Shown here: piece by piece, positions 35,752 to 49,000 of the stretch
How positions within the stretch are numbered: the first letter of the stretch is position 1
Layout of the letters: every line of letters begins with the position of its first letter
Origin: Megaleporinus macrocephalus
Taxonomy: Eukaryota; Chordata; Actinopteri; Characiformes; Anostomidae
Direction of reading: 5' to 3'
Assembly (NCBI GenBank): GCA_021613375.1
Contig: CM038706.1
Location: forward strand, 17,861,366-17,925,365
DNA: 64,000 nucleotides
The notes under the pieces: generated by a model
What the model was told of the DNA's origin: nothing
The model's input: the letters and a program-made list of their open reading frames with translations, nothing else
Database searches by the model: none
Program-made: the position numbers and the translations under genes

Positions 35752-37300
35752 GTATAGTCACTGTAAAATATTGTGTCCTTAAAAAGCAAGATACATGCTA
35801 TTCATACAGCTAATAATAATTCTGAATGTTCACATTATGGACATTTTATTTTAAGGAGATGCAACAAAGTATAGTCAGTGTATCAGAAAAAAAGTCCAGT
35901 GCAGAAGCACTTATCTACATTTGTATTCGTGTACTGTAGGTTAAACAATTAACATGGACAAATATTTGGATGGTTCTCTGCCCACAGTATTCTGCAATTA
36001 GTCTCTTTTTCAAAATCTTTAATTGAAAAACAATGTAAATAAATTTAGAATGTTTTAAAATTATCCAGGAGTACTGGATCGTTAATAAGTGTTGGACAAA
36101 GTTTCAGCATTGTTATCCAGAGAGAGAAAGTCTAATCTGCACGTGCCTAAACAAACCTTAAAATTGAAATGAATTACAAACAGTGCTTGATGTAACATTG
36201 AAAGAACCCCGGATAGACAGTATTTGCTTCAAAATGTAAAAAAGCTTCTGGCATCAGTGTGGTTGTACTGCGTTGTTGTGAGTATGGGACCAGATTTATT
36301 AGACCATATCCAGACTTAGTTGGAACCATAAGAAATGGAATCGAGAACAGAGTGTATGACTCCATAGTATTTGATTTAAAGTGGAAATTGATCCAATATG
36401 ATATTGCTGGCCCATTAAAATCCTCATAAGTAAGGAAATTGGCTGAACATTACTAATAATAGTACATAATGAGTTAGACTGTAGAAACATTGACAAACAT
36501 CATCAGACCAACAATAAATAAAGCAAAAACGAATGATATCCAAATTATCAGCTATCCAAACATAAGTCTGATTACATAGGCTATTCCACTGTCTGCAGTG
36601 GACATTGCTGCCAACAACACTGCCTAGATTAAATTGTTTAAGACAATAAAGATGGGGAGAAGACATTAATTTGGAAGAAAAACTAAAGCAGAACTCTAAA
36701 TGCAAGTCAAGGGAGGAGACAGAACTACTTTCAGAGAAATATTATGTTAAATATTAAATAAAATATATTAAATGATGTATTAATTAAGTCTCCAAATCCA
36801 CCAAAAGAAAGAACTAGCCCCAGCTGAGCCTGACTGATTGTCACATTCTGTTAACTCTCCGTCACCTCATGTAAGCCTTTTGTGAGAAAAACTGCTAAGA
36901 CAAAATTCAGACATTCAAATAGCAAAAGTCATTAAAATGTCCAATCGATAAATTGATATTTGCACTGGTGTTAAAAATGTGACTCTTGTCGCTGTGTCCT
37001 TGAATGCTGCTTGCTTGCTTTTTTTCTTTATAATTTTCGTGCACCACCGTTCAACATGCTCAGCTGGCCAAAACGCAGCATTCCCTTGTATTCCCATTAT
37101 TTAGGTTGTGGGTTAGCAAACTGTTGCTACAACTGCTATTATGCTAACGAGTTGCTATCACAAGCATTGAGACAAAACTAATCTATTGGTTCTAATGGTT
37201 CTAACTAATGTTACTCACCTTTCAAATATTCACCTTCCTGACTCCAACTCTTGATGAAGCTACAATCAGCTTTTTTTGGCTAGCTTCTTCTTCGAGATTT
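35752..37300. other. No gene recognised
   Basis: AT-rich. Overlapping minus-strand frames of 60-93 codons at 36170-36705 show no motif I recognise. Confidence 0.45.
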
Positions 37301-37304
37301 CCTG

Positions 37305-37366
37305 TTCCACCTTAAATGGTGCAGCAGTTATATTCATCTGTCTCAGTTGAACCCTTTAAGGTGGAA
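37305..37366. repeat. Short inverted repeat, 12-bp arms
   Basis: TTCCACCTTAAA (37305-37316) is the exact reverse complement of 37355-37366. Weaker pairing extends outward (CCTGTTCC against GGAATGGG). It is probably a small fold-back repeat. Confidence 0.6.
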
Positions 37367-37369
37367 TGG

Positions 37370-39245
37370 GAAAACTTCAACCTCATCCACTGTCCACCAT
37401 TGAAACGCCCATGTCTGACCATGTCTGACTTTGTTCTTCAGATTTTCTCCTCTTTGTCTGTTTTTCAGCCATCTCTTTTTTTTTGACAGTTTGTGGAGAT
37501 CAGAACATAGCCACTCCCTTCCCACCGGTCTGTGCATGAGTGCTAGCCACTTTGTTTATTTCCTCTTTATAGAGCCAGAACAAAATAATTTACCTCCGTA
37601 CACACTGATAGCTAATGCACTGTCACAGTGTCACTGTGTGTCAAAGTGGGCTGAAATTGTATTGTATGCCTTTGAGTTTGGGCTACAGTAGTTATATGAG
37701 GAAATGCTATGATATTTTGTTAAGCCAAACTTCAAAGTTCTGCAACTTTATTTGACCGCTAAAGGCTTAAACTTGTTCCCCAGTGGGTAGACTAACTTCA
37801 CTAACTTTAAGTCATTTTAACCTTTTGTCTTATACTTGACTGACCCAGACACTGTGTGTCTATTCTGAGAATAATGGGACTGGGCCCACAAAAGGGAAAA
37901 GGCATGCTAATCAGCAGAGTGACCGCTTGAGAGGGAGAGGAGCTCTTGCCCAGTATTATCAGCAGCCTACTTAATCCAAAATGTACTGAGAGCAAAGGAT
38001 TACTTTTAGCCCATTTTCCTAGCTTCTGGTATAAGGTCACTCAGGCACAGGAAGTACTTTAAGAAGCAAAATGTTACTTTCTAGCACTAAAACAAAGGTT
38101 TTCATGCTCCTTATTAGTGTGCTTGGCAGCAGACGTTCCTCAGCTGCTTAATTGTTTTGGCCATGGTTTTGTGAATTTGCTGCCAATTGTGGTGAAATCC
38201 AGCTTTTGTCCAACATGCCATAGTCATGCTAGCAATGTGGAGAACAACTGACCTTTGTAGTACACAATTTTTTAGAACAGAAGCAGCCTTTGTATTACAA
38301 ACTACACTATATGCTTGGAACAAAGTGTTTAAATGAGTGGCATTAATGCTGTTGGTTTTTGAGTTCTCCTGGGTATCAAGCTACACTCTGTTCCTTTTTT
38401 AACTGTGATTTCATGTGATGATGATATGTTTGTTATTACTTTGATTTATGATAATTGTTCACTCCTTTAACCTTCAGCTTCCGCCGTATAAATTCACTTT
38501 GACGCATTAATTTTTCATTATCTTGGCATGGTGAACAGAGAGGTACAATGCAATCACTGTTTAAGTAGGTCTATAAATGTTATGTAAATTTCCCACTTGC
38601 ATATTAACATATCCATAATTAAATGCTTAAAAGGTTGCTGCTAATATTTTAGTCACATGAAGAATACCCTTGTGTCTGTGACATTTAAAGACCCAACAAG
38701 CAAACAGCTTAATAGAGACTGTAGAAATATCTGCCCACAGTCTTAATCTTTTTTTTTTACCACTTCTTTGAGTCATATGTTTACTTGTGTTTTGCAGAAC
38801 TGACACCACAACACAACATTCTCAGTCTATGAGGCAGGTATGCAGAGAGAAACCTGTAGATTGGCTGATGGTTTACACCATAGCTGTAATGTGAGATAGT
38901 GGGATAAATGCTGCTAATATAGTTTTTAATATTATTGGTTAATATTAGTGGATGTCTATGCTTATTACAACATCCAGCATATTATGTACACTAGCAAGCA
39001 GACCTGAGTTTTTGAATATTACCTCAAATGTAATTTCTTGCATTTTATGAAGTCATGACCTCTGAAGTGTTTCTCCATCATAATCAATTTTAGACCTTCT
39101 AGTTTGATTTGGCTCATTACCATCACCAAACTGACCTTTATAATACACAGCTAAGTAAGCCTAATTTTGATGGAGTGTAGGGACTACAACTCTCTGTGCC
39201 AGCTCACTAGCAAGCATGTTACCTACAGTGGGGCACCGATCATAT
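37370..39245. other. No gene recognised
   Basis: No coding or transposon signal identified. Confidence 0.45.
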
Positions 39246-39250
39246 ATTTT

Positions 39251-39345
39251 ATGGCTGATTCTATTTTTTCTCCAGTCAAATTGAACAAGGTCAGATGCTT
39301 CTGGCTGATTCTATTTATTGTACTCAAATTGAGCTGCTTCCAAGC
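39251..39345 (+). repeat. Tandem duplication of a ~51-bp unit
   Basis: TGGCTGATTCTATTT followed by a T-rich piece and TCAAATTGA occurs at about 39251-39284 and again at about 39302-39332. A third partial GCTGATTGGATTTGA follows at about 39344. Confidence 0.7.
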
Positions 39346-39502
39346 TGATTGGATTTGAGCTATTCTCTCAGAAGTAAAACCAACCTTTACATACAACCTG
39401 TCAATATAGTTCCCTATAGGGAATATAGGCTCAATATAGGCTCCCTGCCTAAGTTTCGGCTTCACCTAATAAGCCAGGTTTAGATACTCAAGCTTCAACT
39501 AA

Positions 39503-39505
<3 letters not shown>

Positions 39506-39534
<29 letters not shown>
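39506..39534 (+). repeat. (TG)14 microsatellite
   Basis: Uninterrupted TG dinucleotides. Confidence 0.95.
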
Positions 39535-39535
<1 letters not shown>

Positions 39536-42500
39536 AACCAGGAGGAGGCATCAGAAATCTATGTGGGAAGCAAAGCCTTTATGACAGCAAAAGGCAACGC
39601 TGTGACTGTGTTTGTGCTTATTGTACTCCAGTAATTGCTTTATAATCTCTGGCATCCTCTGTTAAACAAGTGATAGTCTTCACGTAATTTATCTCATAAA
39701 TGTCATTAGGAAAAAATGGGAACCAGAGGGGTCCACTTCCATCATTTGTGATTGGACAAAGAGCTGTTTATTATCCAAAAAATTTGGAATGTAACCTGCC
39801 CTGGAGCAGGTAAACATAAGTTGCTAGAGTGATGTACACTGGTAAAACGTAATTCACCAATATGAGACAGGAAATTCTTGAACCTAAATCTAGCTTGCTA
39901 AGATTCAAATCCAACTTTGTGGTATATCAGGCCCTTATTGAGCAACAGACAACAACAACATCAACATTGGTTGTTCATTCTTTACCTACACCTTGAGATC
40001 CCGCAGGCTAAATCAAGAGATTTGAAGCACATATCAGGGGGTTAGACATAACACATACACAAGATATACTACATATGCTATTCTACATGCCTTTAAACTA
40101 TTCTAAATAACAATTCACCATTTAATTCATTAATTACATAATGTAACTGACAGTTGGCAGTTTGTTGTGCAGTTCATTTCCAAACCATATTATTGATAGC
40201 TACAGACGATGTTAGTCCACTGTATGCTGTGCACCAAAGCCTAGCATTGCCATTAACTTTACTATGATGGACTCTTTCCTTTGCCATTCTCACTCGCTTT
40301 TGAGAACCATGTGTCTCCCACGTTGCACTTGTAAAGTTTTCCTTCCAGTTTTGGCGCTGCTAACAACCAAACGTAGCTACAGAGTCTCACATGACAGCAG
40401 GGAAAGGCACCGCCAATCACACTGGACATATCTGTTACTGGGTGTAGGACTCCAGTAGAGAACATGATTTAACCCTTTCTGCACCTCTAGTTGACATCAG
40501 GGTTTTTTGGGAGGGGATCAAATTATTGGTGGGGACAATTCAATAATTGTTGGATATTGGTGGGGACATGTCTTTCCTGTTCTGTTCCTAATTCTGTGCA
40601 CTTACAGCATTCAACTGTACATTTCTGTATTCTTTGCTGGGTTACATTATTTAGATCATAAAATCTTAAAACAGAATGACCAAAATAAATAATTTAATTG
40701 CTGCATTTCTGATTTTGATCATGATTGATTCTGATACTTACCCATTCTCTCAGTTCACACAACCCAACGGTCTAGCTGTAAAAATGCCTAAGAAAGGTAC
40801 CTTGCCAAAATGTGGCTTCAACAAAACGAATTATCTACTGTTCAGTGTTATTATGTATCATCTCTTAAAATATTAGTCCTTCGCCATTTGTGTAGCCACC
40901 GAGTAGTCAACATTAACATTATTAACAGTATTTAATTTTTCTCTAAAATGTCACTGTTTACACTGCAGGATGTTCCTCGACACTCATGTGCATGTGTGTT
41001 TCAACAATGAGGAGTCTCTTTCAACAATGAATTAACTCTTTTACTGTTTTCTGAACAGTCTGGCAAAAAAAAAACTCAAGCTGCGAATACTCATGTTACC
41101 ATCACCACCAAAGCTCACTCTCCTCAGAGCAATCTCAGATTCATTTCTGCCTGCTCTGTGTTATCTAATCTTTATTAAATCATATTAAACACAGAATGGC
41201 GCTTTAGCGTTGGCATTAGTATTATCCCCTCCACTGGAGCATATGAGTGTGAACACAGAGCAGGCTTACACAGACCACTCTGTATCAGACTCACTCTGTG
41301 CCCCCCCCCCCTCACCCACGCGCCCAAACCCACAGAGAGCTCAGTTTTCAGTGTTTTAGGATGGAGGAAAGGTCAGCAGAACTGTCCAACATAATCATAG
41401 CGAATGAGCCTTGTTATAGCGTTCCATCACCCCTTTAACATTTTGTCTTTTCCTTTTTTTTTTTTTTTTGGTAACATACCCCAAGTAAAATATCTGCACG
41501 CTGAAAGAACATTGTATTACATTGTATTACATTTGGACGTGTGGTGTTTTAGGAAAGTGTTGTACAAGGCTACATGAGAGAGATTATTATCTCTAGCTCC
41601 TTCAGAATTGAGCTCTTGCTTATAGCTACACTCTCTAATCAGTTGCTAAGGTCAGTTATGTGGTTTGTCAGGACCGTGTTGCTGGACATCCAAGGTTTTT
41701 GACACTTTAGTTCTTGTTATTGTGAGAACACGGACAGCCTTCCCCTCAGAGGAACTGGCTGTTGTGTTGCGTTGATGTGGGCGTTTGTGAGAATGGACAT
41801 TGCCGTTCCTGTTCAAACTGATTTCCCTTTTTATGCTGATGTAACTCATATTGTTGGCTGTAAAGCTGCCGCAGAAGAGCATACAATGTTAACCATGTTA
41901 ACCATATATGGACCATTTTTAGTTATGTTTACATTTGTATCTTTTACTGTATTTCTAAAGATTCTCTCAATCCCTTCATGAGAATCATTCTGTCATCTTT
42001 GAGCAGTTAGGGCTCCTCAGGACTGAATTTGGAACCCTTGGCTTTGGAATTATTAAAAAAAGTATTTTTTTTGTTGCACTGTTAATGCGTTTTCCTAGTT
42101 TGATTTATTCTATAGGTCCAGCCTGAAACCCAGCTACAGTTCCTTTGAAACAAGGCACAATGGAGCACGACAGCTACAATCATGGAGTAGAAGCCGCTGG
42201 TCATCTCAGTGGAGGTCAGCAATGATAACTGGAAACTGCATTTACACTACATTCTGATCTTTATGTTCACATTCATATGAACCCTGCATTCACATTATGA
42301 AATGAATGGTATTGAAAGTAATTAATACATTCTGATAAAACCTATTTTGTCCAAACACATAGTACATAACAAAAAACAGAGCTTATTAAAAGACAAAAAA
42401 CAAAAACATAAGCAATTAGTTGTGCTTATCTACACATAATAGTATGATTAATAATTTGATTGTATGTATAAGAGCCTAAAAATTAAATAAAACATTGCAG

Positions 42501-45000
42501 AGAAAATAAAATAAATACAATTGAAATGTAGATGCAAGGAAGGTGGAATTTTAATTACATGTATTAAAATGGATTGTGAAATTAAGTTCCATAGTTTAGA
42601 AACATAAAAACAAACAGAGGCAAATACAAGGGATATTTGCAGGAAAGCAATATTGGCTGATGTAGGCTCATAGACATAAACCGACAAGCACTTAGTGAGG
42701 TACACAGGTGTCAAAGCCAGATATACATCATAAATGACTTGGCATACACAACGATACATCTGTGAATGATGTACTTTATACAGCTTTTCTTTTTTCTTCC
42801 TGTACCTTGGCTAGAACAATAGGTGTTAGAAAGTGTGCTCTTGCCAGTGCCAACACAGCTGACCTTGGCTGCATTACTCATCATGTGTCCTTCTGGGAAC
42901 GTGCACAGTCTTGTGTTTACAGTAGCTATTGTTGGTCCCCAGGGACTCTGAGGCAGTGTCAATGCTTATTTATTCCTGCTATTGATTTATGTGCATCGTA
43001 TGCCGCTCAGGGCCTTTATGGTTATTCTTTGACTCTTTGACCTTCATACACACTCCGGCTTTATCCCAGCTTGCCCTCAGCAAGTTGTGTTCTCGGGCTG
43101 TTGATATAGGCCACCCCTACAAATGCCTACTGACAGAACAACTGCTGTCTTCAGGTTCTATAGTAGCTGTAGTAAGAGTCTTAGTTCACTCCAGTCAATA
43201 AAATCTGCTTGTCTCCTTCTCTGGCTAAGAGGTCTTTGTCAGCACTGGGAGAGAAAATTAAACCTGTGATCGAACAAGTTTAGGATGCACTTTATGGCTG
43301 CACAAAAAAGGGAGGAAGAAAAAAGAAAATGGAGTGGAAATGCACATTTCTTTTGGCACACATAAATCTTGTAGGGCTGTTCGGCGAAGGACAGCCTTGG
43401 TGGGGAGAGGAGAGGAGCTTACTGAGGCATTACTTGGTTTGTGGAAAGCGGACAGAAGAGTGCCCATTAATTCCTGCAAAGCTGTCTCTTGTTTGCGCTC
43501 TGCTACTAAGCAGCTGGCTTCTCCTCTCAGCATTAGCCATGACAGAAATGTGCCAGCTTTCTTCAAGCTTTGGGACTTGGGGGACTGAAATTAAGTCTAC
43601 ACAATAATTAAAAGTTATACAACGGTACTGCGCGCCACACTCAAAAGCATTTGGTTTGCAAAGATGAATGCGTTCTAATTTCATCAGAGATTCAGCCCTT
43701 GCGAATCAGATCCCGACCAACCTTTTTAAAAGATTACATTTGAATATCGCAAAGCTAGGCATTAACCCCTGAACCCCCAGGCCCATTATTCAGACATTAA
43801 TCCTGTGGATTTTTATATATATCCACTATGAATTATTCATTTGCCTCATTCTTATGGGAGCGAATAAAGGGAGTTGGGATTTGCCAACAGGTCTGTGGAG
43901 CTTAAGGAGTTAATGACAGTGAAACTACTGAAAACATGTGGTTGAACACAATGAGCAGCAACTGGTGAAGTCAATGAGCGCTAAAGTGTTTTAGAACTGG
44001 TGTTGTGATGAGACCCTCAGTGTGATTTTATGGTGAGGGGCCTTTGTTCTGAAATGTCATCGTGCCTCTTATTAGCATGTCTTCTGCACTACACTGTGTG
44101 AGATGTGAGCTCTGTGACTGACAGCAGTGACATTATGAAGAATAAATGAATGGAGATGTGTTGACACGTCAGTGACAGCAATACAGAGTTACTCCCTGGA
44201 ACTGCTTAAATGTGGAGAAAGACATAAGGTATGTACTGTGTATGTGTTTGTGACAATGTGTTTATAAAGACAATGTGTTTACAAAGTTTTAGTCTTATGA
44301 AACTAACAAGAAGGAGGTCTTTATATCTAGAGGTAAATAAGATGTACTACCAACATGACTCAAGCAAATCAAGCAAATAGAGGTGGTTGGCTGTGATAAA
44401 TCCATTTTCTTAGTGATGCATACTATGTTTACTGTGAACAGCTTTTATAGCATTTACAGCAATCAACAAGGTGGCTACATTCTTTTGGTGCATAAACATT
44501 CTATGGCTTTAAAACTCAAAGCTGTTAGTAAATTCCGAGCTAGTTTTCATACCAGAATCATTGAATTCTGCAAGGACATCTGGTGACAGGCAGTTTTAAC
44601 TTTATAGTTGAATAGACTGGTATGGCTCTGATTGCTTCCAGTCAGGTTTCACTCTGAAGACTGTCAGCAGAAAGTCTCACTGACAATCAAACAAGCCTTC
44701 AAGGTGAGTGCTTTAGCTTTAGGCAAATATTTGAACTGGCAGTGTGCTTGAACTGGCAACAGTGTGGTGAAAACTCCTCAATGGTTTGAATTTGTATGGT
44801 GTGGTGGACACTGATGAAGAGTTAAACAGAACTCCTAATTAACATATTGTTTGTTATATGACTGGTTCTTACTGCCATGTCATTAGTTGTAAGACTCCCT
44901 GACTGCAACTGGTCTTCCATGTATGCACAGATGTACAGTTAGTTTCAAAGTCCACATGTGCAGTTTGTGGTTTTGCTTAGGTGCAAACTAACATGCCATG
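39535..45000. other. No gene recognised over 5.5 kb
   Basis: No exon or complete repeat identified. A C run lies at 41301-41311 and a T run at about 41455-41469. The block 43300-43900 is complex, poor in simple repeats and contains several ATTA/TAAT cores (about 43600-43620, 43740-43800, 43825-43840). It looks like vertebrate conserved noncoding DNA but conservation cannot be tested here. Overlapping frames of 84-102 codons on both strands at 43258-43684 follow from the lack of stops in GC-richer DNA and carry no motif. Confidence 0.4.
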
Positions 45001-45004
45001 CTTT

Positions 45005-45889
45005 TACTGAACACTTTATTGGGAAAACTATATTAATACTGGGTAGGGCCCCCTTTCCTCTTATAACAGCCTCAGTTCATCACTGCAGATGATGGAAGTA
45101 AATATTCTCTTGAGATTCTGGGTTATGTTAACATGATTGCATCATGCAATTCCTGCAGATTTTTTAGGTGCACTTTCATGCTACATACAGAGGCAGACAA
45201 GTGATGAGAAGTTGGTTTTAATGGGCCCAGAAAAAGAATGAAAACATTCCTTAAACCATTACATCACCTTCACTGTTTTTTAAAAACAATAAAGTCAGGT
45301 GCATGGAATAATGCTGTTGGTGTCAAATGATCAAACCGTCTGAGATTCAGTCTTAGACCAGTCTATGTCTTCAGCTGTCCAGTTTTGGTGAGTCTGTGTC
45401 CACTGCAGTGCCAGCTTTCTGTTCTTGGCTGATAGAAGTGCAAAATAGTCTTCCGCTGTTGTAGCCCACCCACCTTGAGGTTTTACCTATTGTACACTCT
45501 AAGGTGTTCAAAGTGGTTATCTAAGGTACAGTGTCCTTTCTGTCAGCTTGACACTCTATCCATTCTTGGCTGACCTCCTACATCAACAAGGACATTTCCA
45601 TCTGCAGAACTGATGTACCGTGTATGTTTTTTTCTTTAATGCACCAATCTGAGTAAACTTTAGAGACTGTTGTAGAGATCAGCAGTTATAGAAACCGCAG
45701 ATATAGAAATACTTAAACGAGCCTGTCAGGCATCAACAATCATCACATGGTTTCCTCATTCTGATGGTTGATGTGAACCCAACCTGAAGCTGCTGACCCT
45801 CATCCACACAATGTAATACACCCCACTGCTACCATACAATTGGCTAACTAGATAACTGCATGGCTAAGTTGGTGTACAGGTATTTCCAA
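45005..45889 (-). pseudogene. Tc1-like element relic D, one end kept
   Basis: A decayed Tc1/mariner element. The left edge is a TA (45005-45006) followed by CTGAACACTTTATTGGGAAA, matching the terminal repeat I remember for a very common fish Tc1 family (CACTGAGCACTTTATTAGGA). Next comes the diagnostic CTGGGTAGGGCCCCCTTTCC, which encodes the C-terminal end of the transposase on the minus strand. Further on come a block homologous to the HTH and linker regions (TCCAGTTTTGGTGAGTCTGT at about 45377, CAGCTTTCTGTTCTTGGCTG at about 45412, TGTCAGCTTGACACTCT at about 45541, TTCTGATGGTTGATGTGAAC at about 45758) and the terminal GGTGTACAGGTATTTCC. The catalytic core between about 45190 and 45290 is deleted. 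The right inverted repeat is cut off where a CCAATCCAATCCAAT run begins. No usable open frame remains. Confidence 0.8.
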
Positions 45890-47960
45890 TCCAATCCAAT
45901 GTCCTTCATAGGACAGGCAGTTGCCAGTGTTCTTGCAATTTTAATGTTCACCCTTATTAACATATAGGACTGTCACCAACACATGGAACTATGTGACAAA
46001 CACTTTAAGACAACCATGAGAGGTTGTGTGTTAGAGAAATGTGACACTTACTGTGACACTTAGATTGCACATGGAAGCACATAAGGATAGTCAAAACCGC
46101 AAGTGTGCGCTTTGGGACGGGCCAGTATGTATTTTTTTTAAGTGTATGTTCCACAATGTTTTTGAGAGCAAAAGGCAGAAGTAAGTATACATCCAGTGGA
46201 ATACTTTGCAATCTTTCTCAGATTAAACATGGATTGTGAAAAGAATGATATATTGCTTGGAATTTGATGCTAATTTAAAGTTAATCCACTAGTTTCACTC
46301 GGGATTCCACTAGGGATTTTGTGATTATTAGTATGGAAAACAAATGATTATTTAAAAAAAATAAGAAAATAAGACATTCCAGAAGGGGCTGTACCTTCTT
46401 CCTTATGGTAATTATTGAAGGTAAAGTAGCATAAAAGTAGAATTTAGAGATTTAGAGATCATTAAGCAGTGTGTGGCACAGCCCTGGATTTCTAATGCTG
46501 ATATATGCAGAGGCTGGGTGGTAAATATAGCTCATATTCTCCAGTTCTCCCAAAAGGGACTTGGACTCAGACTGAGTTTGGTTTAATGATACTACCTGCC
46601 CCAGTTTTTCTTGTAGCTGGTGCTGTCTCTCTCACTCTGAGGGAGGGCTCGGGTATGTTTGGGGCAGGGTGGTGGGGGGTGCATCATACTCTTGAAGGTA
46701 AGCTGTGAAGCATGACAAAACTCTATCTGTGCTGTGCAGAGTCTCAAGCATGTCATGTGTAATAGAGAAATAGGAAATGGATGAGAGTGGGCATGATTAG
46801 AAAAGGATCCTCCTTGGAGGGGGACCTGAGGAGATGCAGAAGGGAGGGGAGGGAGCTGAATAATAATCATTTACACTAGCATGACATACTTCTAATAGCA
46901 CTCTCCTACTTCTTGCTTTGCAGGCTCAGGCACTTTGTCTAGCTGTCAATGCCAACAAGCCTTTCTTTCCACAGCAAAGAATATTCAGTATAACATAACA
47001 AACAACTGTTCATGTGAAGCTGATGATGAATTAATGATATTTGTCTTGTGTGTTGTTTTTGTGATGTTTGCTAAGGATGTAACTAATTAATTCTTTGCTG
47101 CCACTTTCAGGCTTCAAGTGAAAAATATATTATTATATATTATAATTGGCTAAAGCATGCTTGTTTCACTATATCTGTAAGTATCAACAATGGTTGCTTC
47201 ACAGTTGCTGAAAGAACTTTTTTGGTGGAAGAAATTGCCAATATGAGACAATTATATAGCAGATGGTAAATGTCAGTTTTAATATACTAAACAAACAATA
47301 TTTTCATGCACTGTAAATACCAAAATGCTGCTTCATTATTCAAATAGCTTATGTACAGCATGCATGTTAATATCGGGTACAAAACAAGCTTTTCCTATTA
47401 TTATTGTACTGTAGGCCAGTGACCTATTCGCTTGTACTAATCTGTTATTAGTAAATTAGTAGGTAGTGTAAGTAAAGCCTTTTATTCTATTTAAACAAAT
47501 GTTTTATACAACATTTTCTCAACCCAGAGTCCCGCTTCCTCCCGGTAACAGCTAATGTGCCTTCATACTGAAAGATTATGTAAAATCCTGTCCAGATGCA
47601 AGAGGTTCAATGATTCTCCATCCGATTTAGTGTTTAACTAAATTGCATCTAAACCAACGCTTGTCAGTTTACATTTTGATCGTATGTTTGTGCTACCTAA
47701 ATTCAAAATAAATGTTTTCACTGCAGAGAACATCATAACTGTACTATTGATGTAAGTACATTCAATTTAAATCCATGGTCATCGATGTCGGGGAAAACTC
47801 ATTTTCTCCCATCAAAGTCAAATATTCAAACAAATATTCTGGTCCATTTATTGTTTGACTATATTTTCCAATTGAAATGCACTGTTTATCATCACTCAGT
47901 GACAACTCTGTTGATAAAAGAAAAGATAAACAGGTCATATTCAAAAAAGCAGTAAATGAT
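45890..47960. other. No gene recognised
   Basis: Begins with a short CCAAT repeat (to about 45900). No coding signal. A purine/GT-rich patch at about 46620-46690 and an AT-rich stretch to 47.9 kb contain nothing I recognise. Confidence 0.45.
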
Positions 47961-47962
47961 TG

Positions 47963-48094
<132 letters not shown>

Positions 48095-48735
48095 AAATAC
48101 AGAACATCAAAGCATACTGCCAGCATGCTGACTGTTTCTTTAAAGGTGCCTTTGGGGAAACCTCCGGTTTACGACTTGGCAAAGTTATCCATATTTTTAT
48201 CCACAGTATTCTCACAGAACACACACTGGAAGTGTATGGCGGACATGGCTCAGCATTTCTAGATCTGATGAAAAGAGAAGAGAAAAGAGAAGATGTCATG
48301 GAGGGTTGGCTCAATGGACTAACCACCCCAGTGTAGAGATCTAAACATCACTAAATGTATTTAGAATTACTTAAATTGTGAGAAGCATCGCAACAGCTTC
48401 TAAGGCTCAAACTGTGGAGGTGTGGAAAAATATCCAAGCAGATTTTTTTGAAATACTAATAGCTCCTGAAAAAGTGGAAGCTGTAATAAACATGGACATA
48501 CTACATACAGGAAAAATAATTAAAAAATATGTTGTCTCTGTGCAAAATACCCTCTGGTATTCTGGGGTTCCCAGAAGAGTTGGCTGGCTTCACATTCGCC
48601 ATAGCAGCAATGCTAGCTTCGATGTCAATTAAATGTTTGGTTTAACAATTCTTCTTCTGATTATCCACTATTCTAGTTTGGTAAGGCAGTCTGTTAAAGT
48701 TATTATATTATATTGTGGCATTGCACCAATAGTGG
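48095..48735. other. No gene recognised
   Basis: A plus-strand frame stays open from the TC tract to 48336, and a minus-strand frame covers the same bases. Neither has a motif or splice context I recognise. Possible, but unsupported, as a piece of a retroelement. Confidence 0.35.
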
Positions 48736-48766
48736 CTGGTGCTGGTTATTTTGGGGCAGAGCACAT

Positions 48767-48787
48767 TGGTGTCAAAAGTGGGATTGA
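48767..48787 (+). other. tRNA-Leu-like primer-binding site
   Basis: TGGTGTCAAAAGTGGGATTGA resembles the complement of the 3' end of a leucine tRNA (TGGTGTCAGGAGTGGGATTC in my memory, two mismatches in the first 18). LTR retrotransposons use such sites to prime reverse transcription, directly after the 5' LTR. No LTR could be delimited upstream, so the assignment is tentative. Confidence 0.45.
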
Positions 48788-49000
48788 GAGGTTTCTCCGG
48801 CCGAGAAACTACAACAAGCTTGGAAGAGGAGGAGGTCAGCTGCAAGGAACTCTTACGAGATTTGGGTATCGAGCATCAGCGCTACCCTGAGGCAGACCAG
48901 TGCTGCATCTCTAGTAAGTCAAGAATACCAAAGACAAAAGCTCAACAATGCAGAGTGAAGCAGATAAACAATTTTGGTTTTAAGACATTCATAGTGCCCC
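48788..49000 (+). pseudogene. Possible gag-like scrap after the primer-binding site
   Basis: Right after the primer-like site a frame reads an acidic, charged stretch (SLEEEEVSCKELLRDLGIEH at about 48818-48880) whose composition is more protein-like than its surroundings. It could be the start of a retrotransposon gag gene. It runs into unrelated sequence by about 49000, with no CCHC knuckle, protease or polymerase motif. Weak evidence; it rests on composition and position only. Confidence 0.3.

Noticed and set aside
43258..43684. A coding exon, since several frames of 84-102 codons overlap on both strands
   Set aside because: Frames on opposite strands are open together, have no protein motif and lack a convincing splice pair; low stop density in GC-richer DNA explains them.
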